Shown here piece by piece: positions 56,070 through 64,000 of a DNA stretch of 64,000 bases. Every line of letters begins with the position of its first letter. Within the stretch, counting starts at the first letter, position 1. The notes under the pieces were generated by a model. It saw only the letters and a list, made by a program, of their open reading frames with translations, had not been told where the DNA came from and made no database searches. Source of the DNA: Adiantum capillus-veneris (lineage: Eukaryota > Streptophyta > Polypodiopsida > Polypodiales > Pteridaceae). Both the position numbers and the translations under genes were made by a program. The stretch lies in assembly GCA_014529385.2 (NCBI GenBank), contig CM043966.1, positions 36,680,739 to 36,744,738 on the forward strand, in the 5' to 3' direction.

Positions 56070-58833
56070 TCATCTTATCGTTTCCCGCATCTTTAGTAGT
56101 GATTTGTACATGGCATGTAGGTTAAGCATTGTTGGTCCAAAGATTTGTGTGTTCATGGTGAAGAATCTTATATAAAATGCTTCTTCAAAAGCCTGGAGGT
56201 GATAAGATGGTAGAAACATGATTCTTTGATGCAGCGCATGTATCACCTCCTTGGAAGGCTGACCTGACAGATCATAAGCACATTTGTATGTGTCCTGAAA
56301 GAAGAATATGCTGTCAGTCACCTGTCCTGGCTTGAATGTCTCGAACACTGCTAGGATTGTTCTGCAGATTTTTCTCATCATAATGCATGTAAGGTTAGGA
56401 GAGCTAGTGAACAACTTTATGGCGCCCGTTAGGGCTTTCACCATGTATTGGACACTTATTCTCTCACCCGCCTTCACGCCCGGCAACTTTGGGTAATTCA
56501 GCCAAGTGGGTTGGCTTCTTTGCAGAATTTCTTGTGCCTTCCACGTCCTAATTCTTGGTAGAGGACAGAAGCTGAGGTTGTCTCTGATATGTTTAGGTAC
56601 CTCTACCAAGTGGATCAGGTATTGTGGATACTTGGTAAGCCAAGCCTTCCTCCACTTTGGCTGAGAATCCACGATAAGCTTCACTCCTTCTGGCCTCGAG
56701 GTGTCTGCATTGTAGAGAGGTACCGTTTGCTCTTCCCTGATTCGCTTGTTTATTGTTGCTGCTTCATATTTCAGCAATGGATATGGGAGAGAGGACTGAA
56801 GCCACTCGCGCCTGACATTGCTGGCGTCGATCCTCTGGATGGTCATAGATTTGAAGACCCTCTGCTCCCATTCCAAGGCTTCCTTTGTGCTTTCTCGTAG
56901 CTCTGCCTCTATTGCCTTACGCAGATTTTCCTCCTCTTCTTGTGTTAGACTCTGTGGCTCTTGAGAGGATCCTGCTATGCTTTCCTCTTGCATGGTTGTG
57001 TCCACAGGCTCTCCCACATTGTCGATGTCGATTCCCTCATTGGCGGCTGGCCCTGAGCTTTCTGCCTCTCCTCCTTGCTGGCCTTTCAACTCCTCAATTT
57101 GCCTGAGGAGTGTTTTCTTTTCCGCTTCAGCTTGTCCGCCCATATTCACGAGGAGGTCATTGAGTTCAGCGTTTATTTTTTCCGCCTCCTCGAGCTTCAC
57201 CTTTATGCTCTCCACTTCTTCTTGTAGGGCTTTTTGGCTGTTCTCCATTCTTGTTTGCATTACAATAGACCCTTCAGCCATCATTAATCTCTGCTTTTTC
57301 TCGAGAGTCAGCTCCTTCTGAAGTTCCTGCATTTGCTCTTCATATATTTGACTTTCAAAAACGATTTGAGTCGAGCTCGTAGCTCTGACTCTAGCAGGCG
57401 ACGCTTGTAGCCTCTAGATGGTTTGGTCTTTGACTTTTAATTGATCCTTGAGCTCAAGGATTTCATCCAGGCTTGCTTCTTGTTCTATTTCTGCTCTTTC
57501 CTTGGCATTTCTCATGGCCTCAACTTCTTTTGTTTCCTCTGCCAGCTGTAGTGTCAGATTATCCCATTCGTTTTCAGCATCTCGCAATGACTTGCTGAGT
57601 TGTAGACACTCTTCTTCAGCTGCTTGTATTCTTTTTGTTGTTTCCTCATTTGCTTCTTTCATTGCTTGGCAGTTTTGTAGAGCCGTTGCCAAGCTGGCCT
57701 GGAGGTCAGCTTCTCTCTCTTTTTGCTTCTGGCTTTGTGCTTGCAGAGAATCCTTTTCCCTCTTGGTCTTTTCTTCGCTGGCTTTGAGAGTTATCATATC
57801 TTTCTCTGAAGCCATAGATTGGGTTCTCCATCAGCCTCTCGAGTCTTGCCGCTTTCTGAGACCTGGTTTCCTTAGCCGGCACTTGAACAAACTCTTTCTT
57901 TCCTTTCTTCTGCTCGGGTAGCTCCTCTTCAACTGGCTCTAGCCGTCTTTTCAACCTTGTAGCCACCCTTGGTGCCCTTTGCGGCTCATCTTCCTTGTCT
58001 TCTTTCACCCTTAACTAATCATTCTGAGATGGGGGGTCAGGCCACCTTCCTTTAGCGTGTAGTGTTGCATAAACCACCTTGGTTATCATTTCTCCTAGCA
58101 CTATGTAGGTTGGCTTTTTGTTGCCCATCTTTACCAAGCTGTCATGTATGTATGCCGCGTAGTTGATAATCTTTGGGGTGACTTTTGTCATTGCCCAAGT
58201 AAATGTTGTGGCAATTGCACCTGGCGGCATCCTGTACTTCTGTGGCCTCTTAGTGCACATGTGGAAGTACTAGTTGTACAACTGGATCATAATTGCCACC
58301 TTTGGGTTGGCAATATCTTCAAAGGTGTAATTTGTCTTTTTGTCTTTGTACACCTTTACTTCATCCCTTCTTTTTGTCACACTGTCTCCCTGATTGGAGA
58401 GATCTAGTGCATGGGCTACAACCCGCTCCGTGATTATGATCTCTGTATCTGGTCTGCCTTGTAAATCTGTTACCTTGGCCACTCCATCCTCTTTGATGCT
58501 GGTTACAAACTCCCATACTCTTTTGACGTCCATCCTTGCTGGTATTGCTTCAAAATAGTTATGGAGGTTAATTTTCTCCAAGTAGCCGACCATTTTGCTT
58601 CGGACAAATTCATTGAGCTCTCTTGGCAGCATTGGCAGCTCTATTACATTGCCTTCATTGTCTTTGAACACTCCCTGGTAGATCTTTAGGTCGTTTGACT
58701 CTAACAGATCTTCCTGTATCCAGGTGCTGGTGGGCTTTAGTGTTCCCTCTGGAATGACAAAAGGTTCCACCTCGTCCAGATAATCTTTGATTGTCATTCT
58801 TTTCTTCTTTGCCGGTGACTTCGAGGTTGCCAT
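56070..58833 (-). pseudogene. Retroelement-associated coiled-coil ORF, function unknown
   Basis: From an ATG at 58833 (MATSKSPAKKKRM) the minus strand can be read to 56070 as one gene of about 920 codons. It is interrupted by in-frame TAG at 58270-58272, 58015-58017 and 57414-57416 and one shift near 57815. First comes a globular part (RVWEFVTSIKEDGVAKVTDL, HMCTKRPQKYRMPPGA), then a basic stretch (LKRRLEPVEEELPEQKKGKK), then about 250 residues of heptad-rich coiled coil, then a globular end (LPYPLLKYEAATINKRI, FFFQDTYKCAYDLSG). The front resembles the plant-transposon proteins of unknown function seen in large Gypsy elements, but I cannot name a family with certainty. It lies between non-coding DNA and the K polypurine tract, either an env-position ORF or the sole ORF of a non-autonomous element. 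Confidence 0.65.
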
Positions 58834-59001
58834 AGATCCTGTTGCACTCAGTAATCCAAAGTTAGCATTTTTTTTTTCATATTAGCCGCGAAACTGAGTT
58901 TTACTTATCCAAATGACTTGAAAATTGAAATTGTAGCTTAAAAGGAACTTGTGAAGCTGTGCATGTGCTCATAGTGCAAATCTGGCCAAAAAATTCCATC
59001 T
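58834..59001 (-). other. Leader before the coiled-coil ORF
   Basis: A-rich (a run of nine T on the plus strand near 58870), no ORF. A primer site of the initiator tRNA-Met type is not present. Confidence 0.4.
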
Positions 59002-59867
59002 AGACATCCTACGCGTAGGATGTCTTTTTCTTTAGAATTGGTTCATACTTGACATGCAGGTAGTGTAAGGCTCATGGAACATGGTTATAAGCTTGGATTT
59101 GAATTTGGATGTCAAAAAGTGGATTTTTGGGCTGATTTAGGCTTTAGGTCACAATTTGGGTAGGTTGTCCATCATGGGTAGCAATTGATGTCCAAATGGG
59201 TTGAAACTTGGTATTTAGGCTCAATGCATCATGGTATTGGCTCCTATGATGTCATTTCTTGCACAGAAGGCTAAATATGTGCTGAAGACATCCTACGCGT
59301 AGGATGTCTTTTTCATCAGAATTGCATGAAACTTATTTTGTGGGTTGTCCTTGGCCTATGGAACATGGCCATGTTCTTGGATTTGAATTTGGATAAGATT
59401 TGATGCTTGTAGGGCTCTGTGAGGTGTTTTTGGGCTCAAAAGTGTATCTTGAAGGTGTTGGGGGTCAAAAGTGATTAGAATGGCTTTAAACTTGACATAT
59501 GGGCTCTTGATGATGAGGTAATTAGATCTGAAATGACAAAACATCCCTTCCATACCAAAAAGGTCCATTAGACATCCTACGCGTAGGATGTCTTTTTCAT
59601 CATTTTGACTCCCTGACCACACAGATTGTTTGTTGATGTGTATGTGAATGTGTTGTGCAAGTTTCATGAGATTTGGTAGGTCAATGGCCCATTATTGCCT
59701 CTTTGCTCTAACTTTGCGTTTTTCCATGCATATGAGGTCAAATCTAGTCCAAATGTGATGAAACTTGGTGTATGGCTTGTAAATGTCATTCAGAACATGT
59801 GCATGACAAAAATTGATGAGGTTTGTGCCAAAAAGTGCCCTTGAGACATCCTACGCGTAGGATGTCT
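59002..59867. repeat. Four perfect 24-bp palindromes in a ~284-bp tandem array
   Basis: AGACATCCTACG followed by its exact reverse complement occurs at 59002-59025, 59286-59309, 59570-59593 and 59844-59867. Spacing is 284, 284 and 274 bp. The first two intervals share weak similarity (for example CATGGAACATGG and TTGGATTTGAATTTGGAT), showing old tandem repeats; the third has drifted more. All four palindromes, each with a central CGCG, are unchanged. Could bind a dimeric protein or form a hairpin in RNA. Function unknown. Confidence 0.95.
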
Positions 59868-61463
59868 CCTGGTGATTTTTCAGTGCTGGTGCTCCCAGTG
59901 CTTGCCCTTTGCTCCCCTAAGTCTCTTTTGAGCCTCATTTCAACAAAAAAGTCAAATGGATAGAGTATAACTCCTTGTGTGTACTTCAGAGCCTCCGAGT
60001 TTTTTTCTGACTTTTGGAGTGCTTGTAGGCGATGAAATTTCTCGATGTTGGTCTCCATAGCTTCTCAATCCCTTGGGGATCCTTGCCGTATGGTTTTTGT
60101 CGACTTTGGCTTCATCGGAGTTCCATTTGGCAATTTGTCGCTCTAGAAGCACCCGTGGTTGCGTTTACATACCTTTGATGATTTGTGGTGGTCTACCACC
60201 ATAGTACTTGGTTGTTGATGGTCTAGGAAAGCCGCTCGTGAAGTTTGGTGGCAAACGGACTTGCAGTTTGGCCGCAAGTGCCTTTTGACGCTTTGTGTGT
60301 CTGATGCCGTTTCTGAGGTTTAGTGCCGCTTCGGGTCAGTTTTTGGTCATGCGGGTCATATGGACTTGTCGAGCATGTCGAGATGCTCCTACCCATAAAT
60401 TTTGGTGGCATTTGGTCGCCGTTTCACCGATTTCCCATTTGGTGGCCTCTTGCGGGTTTCTGGGAATTAGGGTTTTTCCCGATGGTTTCCCACTGCCTTT
60501 GGCTATCCAGGACTGGTCTCCTAAACTAGGGTAAGCTGCCGATGAAGTCTCGTTGCTTTCGGGTTAGCCGTTAGGCCGCTGTCTCTACTTGTAGGTCTCT
60601 ACCGCTCGCTTTGTGTGTGACCTCTACGCTAGTTTTCGCGACATAATGACAAACATGCGCGAAAAGCTCAAGGTGGTGAGCCTACCTCTCATGTCTGGAG
60701 CTGGTCGGGTAGACGTGCGCGTCGTAGAAGCTGCTGGAAGGTCGATCCGCTCTAGTTGGCAGAAGCTCTCTCCACAAGGTCAATAGTGAGAATGAGCTAA
60801 ACATGGGGTGGAAATTTCTTATAATGGAGGTGCCCGAACCATTTTTCATGAAATTTGACATGTGCTCCTATCTTTCTGCGAGATGTAGTTTAGGCTCAAA
60901 AATTTCTTGATTTGGACTCCATTTGCCCTGTTTACCAGAAATTTGTCATTTCGATCAAAACCTGGCCAAAACACGCTTTCCGCTCCAGTCTCATAATTGC
61001 ACCCCCGCTGTACCATAGGTTGTCCTTTAGTCACTGGTCATCCCCATATTTTTTGTTTTTCATTACGACTGTTTTTCACCTGTTTTTTGTATTTTTGAAG
61101 TTTTTCCACCGAAAATTAGCAAAATTAAAAGGAAAATAGCAAATCAAACCCAAAAAATTCCCAAAAATCATAATAGATCACAAACATCATCGCAACACAT
61201 TATATACACTCACATGCAATTTTTATGGCCGGATTTCTCCGTTTTACCAATATTTTTCCTGAAAAATGGCTATTTCTACTTATATACACACTCCTAGGGG
61301 CTTGATTTGGCGTTTGGCCCCCTATACTTGTAGCTTCATGCTGTATAAGGGCATATATACTTGGGTTACTCCAGAAAATTTCACAATCAAACGTCAACCC
61401 TTAAAATAGTCGAAAATCATTCCCTTTTTTGCTGTTTCTGTTATTTGTTCCGCATTGAGAATG
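59868..61463. other. Non-coding stretch, likely LTR or leader of K-type elements
   Basis: No convincing gene. TTTGGTGGC recurs near 60243, 60404 and 60441. It lies between the palindromes and a second polypurine tract, so part of it is probably the LTR of the element carrying the integrase, but I found no matching LTR copy. Confidence 0.35.
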
Positions 61464-61476
61464 CCTCCCCCCCTCC
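61464..61476 (-). promoter_or_regulatory. Second polypurine tract
   Basis: The minus strand reads GGAGGGGGGGAGG, preceded by GTCGTCCGGGAGGAC, much like the GTCGGGGACGAC before the K tract at 56018. It suggests that a minus-strand Gypsy element ends here and its LTR lies to the left. Confidence 0.5.
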
Positions 61477-61592
61477 TAGTCGGAGTCCTCCCGGACGACA
61501 AGGTTTCGCCTCGGAGTATGTGTCGTGCATAGGTTGAAAAATTTGTGCTAATGCCTGGCCGATTAATGTGGCCCTATTTTATGCATACTCGG

Positions 61593-62879
61593 TCAATGCA
61601 TGGAAAAATTAATGCTGTGCAAGAGAAGGGAATAAGCAAGATGCTTATTAGCACTTGCCGTCGAGGCTTCTTGTTTTCTTTGCAAGTAGCAGCTGTACTC
61701 TACTTCTCTCTGTTTAATTGTCCTTTTGGCAAGAGGCAATTGCTTTGCCGACGCTGTTGATGGAGTCGTGGCTTTTTCTGAGGATAGAATTGGCTGGGAT
61801 GTAATATCTATGGGCCTTATGGCCTTGGCTTTCCATTGGTATTTTGTTGCTGCCAACTTTTGTAGATGGTTTGGCACTTTCTTGTTTGCCACTTGTTTGT
61901 CTTTCATCGGCATCCACATATATCGGTTTCCTTTTTTGAAATGCCGCTCTCTGCCTTCCATTATTGCGTGTACAGCAGGTAGTTCCTTTTGCTTTTGCTT
62001 TGGTATCCAAATGTGAGTGACATTTGGATTATTGCTAAGCATCTTCTTTGGTATCCACATCTGTTTTATGCCCTTGGTTTGGGGTTGAACCGTTTTCTCT
62101 TTTGGAATCCGTTTGGTACATTGTTGTTTTTCCGCCATTGCATTTCTATCCTTCCGCATCCATACTTGTTTACCTTGTTTTGGTAGCCTAGATTTTTGCA
62201 TTGTGGACGCTGACTTCATCTGTCTGTAATTAGCATGGTTGACTTTTACCTGGTTGTTGGTCTCGGGTTTCATGTTGTTCTTTGATGGCATTTGTGCTTT
62301 TGTCTTTGTTGCCAGTGATTGCATGGCTTGCAGTTGATCATGATGGTATTGCTGAGCAAAAGCTATCACCTGTCGTTCATGTTCATGTTGAATTTTGACA
62401 GCCTTTGCTTTCCAATCTATGTGCACATTGTATGCTTTTTGCCAAGGTTTCCCTAGCATCATTGGGTGTTGTGTGCTTTCATCTGTCACCACATAGAATT
62501 TGTGTGGATAGATATATTGATGTATCTGTACATGCAATATAGTCCATCCCAATATTGTCAATGGGTGTTATGTGCTACTTTCCAGCACTTGGGGAGTAGG
62601 ATGAAGTTGATCTGTGACTTTGAGCTGTTGGTATAATCCGTCAGAGATCAAATTTGCTTGAGCACCCGAATCAAGCAAAGCTGTTGATTCAAATTGATTG
62701 TTGCCTACTTTGACTATAATTATTGGCTCCACTGTTTCCTCCTCCAACTCAGTCAGTCGAATGGCATTGATTCGCAATGGTGCTCCACTTTTCTGCTGTT
62801 GTTGCAGAAGCCGTCTTTTTGCAATGCGTTCCTGTGCTTCGGCTTGAGCTTCCTCCCGTACTCTCTCTTTTTCCTTCAT
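61593..62879 (-). pseudogene. Retropepsin-like ORF downstream of integrase
   Basis: The minus strand from 62879 reads a K/E/Q-rich start, then VKVGNNQFESTALLDSGAQA and NLISDGLYQQL (about 62715-62620), then HPMMLGKPWQKAYNVHIDW (about 62475-62420). This is the D-S-G-A active-site loop and closing LG-PW-----IDW strand of retroviral aspartic proteases. An in-frame TAA at 62568-62570 splits it. The C-terminal 200 residues are basic and repeat a K-x-W-[IM]-P-K-like motif (VWMRK, MWIPK, IWIPK, MWMPM) every 20-50 residues, ending at 61593. It is in the same frame as the integrase, separated by one TAA at 62904. Gypsy proteases normally precede RT. Confidence 0.7.
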
Positions 62880-62903
62880 TCTTTGCTTTCCTTGATGAAT
62901 TTG

Positions 62904-64000
62904 TTAGAGCATCTCCTGTGTGAGTGGTAGATGATATCTTCTCAGTCGACACCCACTAATCCAGTTTGGCATTTCTTCACCTGCTAGTGTAGCAAGCTTG
63001 ACAGCTCCACTTTGTGATAGATCATGAATCACAAATGGTCCCATCCCTCGCTTTTTAAGTTTCTTGGCATGTTGCTTCAAGGTATAAACAAGTACGTAAT
63101 CACCTGTTTTGAACTCTTTGGTACGCATAAGTTTGTCAAAAAATTCCTTTTGTCTTCTCTTTTTAGCATAGATTGAAGCGACAGCTCATAAGCGGAGTTC
63201 ATCTAGCTTTTCAAGATTATTAATTCTTGAAGAGAGTTCATGCCCTGTCCATTCCAAGCTTGTTGCTACTCGTAGAGTTGGGATTAAAAACTCTATAGGT
63301 AGTATAGCATTTAGCCCAAACACCATGTTGTATGGTGTTGTTCCTATTGATGTTTTGTAAGCTACCCTGTATGCCCATAGTGTTGAGTGTATCTGTTGAT
63401 CCCAATCGGTTCTTGATGCTGTCACTATTTTAGTGAGAACCGTGCATAGTGTTTTATTTGTGGCCTCAGCTTGCCCATTGGCCTGTGGATGGTATGGTGC
63501 TGATTTCCTATGTATGACCATGAATTCCTCTAGTAGATATTCAATGACTTCATTGAGGAAGTGTGTTTCATGGTCACTGACAATTTCTATTGGTAACCCG
63601 TAACGTACAAAAACATTCTCATACAAAAATTGAGCCATGGTGTGTGCATCAGCTTTTTGTGTTGCTTTGGCTTCGACCCATTTTGTGAGATAGTCCGTAG
63701 CCACAATGATATATTGGGTATGGGTGCGATATGCAGGGGGTGATATAGGTCCTACAAAACCAATGCCCCATTTTGCAAATGCCCTTGCCCCCATCATTGG
63801 CCTTAATGGCATCTCATCTCTTTTTATTGGTATCTTGGTGCGTTGACACACATCACAACACTTTACAAACTCATCGGCATCCATGTGCAATGTAGGCCAC
63901 CAAATTCCTGCGGTTAAGACAACTTTTGCCGTCTTATCGCCCAAAAAATGGCCTCCACTTACTCCTCTATGTGCATGTTCTAGAATCAGCAGGTATTCGC
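62904..64000 (-). pseudogene. Gypsy (Tat/Athila-like) integrase, partial, inactive
   Basis: The minus strand is open from the right edge: HAHRGVSGGHFLGDKTA, GIWWPTLHMDADEFV and CCDVCQ (HHCC zinc finger); then WGIGFVGPI, where the family has an Asp in WGIDF (codon GGT at 63759-63761); then IVSDHETHFLN and NGQAEATNK, which keep the second and third catalytic residues. TGA at 63186-63188 interrupts the frame. The end reads MGPFVIHDLS and SGCRLRRYHLPLTQEML. The WWPTL-DA and WGI-F-GPI wording places it in the Tat/Athila side of Gypsy. The rest of pol lies right of the window. Confidence 0.85.

Noticed and set aside
57448-57921. Ser/Phe-rich plus-strand ORF of 157 codons
   Set aside because: Antisense shadow of the minus-strand coiled-coil ORF.
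59002-59867. CRISPR-like array
   Set aside because: Repeats are spaced about 284 bp with non-unique, related spacers in plant DNA; CRISPR repeats are 21-47 bp with 20-70 bp spacers in prokaryotes.
61726-62186. Hydrophobic plus-strand ORFs that look like membrane proteins
   Set aside because: They are the complement of the Lys/Gln-rich minus-strand ORF; antisense of basic coding sequence gives Phe/Leu/Cys-rich frames.
1-64000. Bacterial-type operons, IS elements, phage or plasmid functions
   Set aside because: All coding homology is to plant LTR retrotransposons and a PPR gene, with GT-AG introns and dinucleotide microsatellites; nothing prokaryotic was found.

Overview
This is nuclear DNA from a land plant with a large, repeat-rich genome. 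It is not bacterial or organellar. Nearly all recognisable coding sequence belongs to LTR retrotransposons (Ty1/Copia and Ty3/Gypsy), set among long (CT)n/(GA)n/(CA)n microsatellites. The clearest host-derived gene is a broken PLS-type pentatricopeptide repeat (PPR) gene at about 53.0-55.1 kb. The PPR wording and the microsatellite load would fit a fern or other non-flowering plant, but that is inference and no host gene settles it.

Layout. (1) 1-1674: gag start, leader, primer site and LTR of a minus-strand Copia element that runs off the left edge. (2) 1675-17589: nest 1. An old Gypsy element (G1, +) is split inside gag by Copia A (2833-13592, +, target duplication TACAT). The 3' LTR of A is itself split by Copia B1 (8092-13269, -, target duplication CTTTT). 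B1 has indistinguishable 227-bp LTRs and one uninterrupted gag-pol frame. (3) 17590-35640: microsatellites; a decayed Copia (E, 18920-22999) carrying a MITE; possible host-gene exons near 26.6-27.3 kb; a decayed minus-strand Gypsy relative of G1 (F, 30744-32290); recent tandem duplications; a Copia gag relic. (4) About 35650-52380: nest 2. A decayed minus-strand Copia (D) contains a second MITE copy and a second family-B element (B2, 37846-51346, target duplication TTTTA). B2 is split by a young Gypsy (C, 40865-49768, +, target duplication CTTCT) with two 1590-bp LTRs (one difference seen) and an intact 1649-codon gag-pol. (5) 53040-55086: PPR pseudogene, cut by the 3' LTR of element K. (6) 55087-64000: minus-strand Gypsy material. 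Read along the minus strand it is: a Tat/Athila-like integrase, an ORF with a retropepsin-like domain, a polypurine tract, about 2.6 kb of non-coding DNA, a coiled-coil ORF of unknown function, a second polypurine tract and a 931-bp LTR.

How it works together. Only B1 and C look capable of making complete proteins. Each carries gag, protease, integrase, reverse transcriptase and RNase H, a primer site matching initiator tRNA-Met and a polypurine tract. The other elements are broken by stops, frameshifts, deletions or lost integrase catalytic residues. The nesting gives a relative order: G1 before A before B1, and D before B2 before C.

The least expected signal is a perfect 24-bp palindrome (AGACATCCTACG followed by its own reverse complement). 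It is present four times at 284-, 284- and 274-bp spacing (59002-59867), while the DNA between copies has diverged strongly. Next is the retropepsin-like ORF found downstream of an integrase in the same region.
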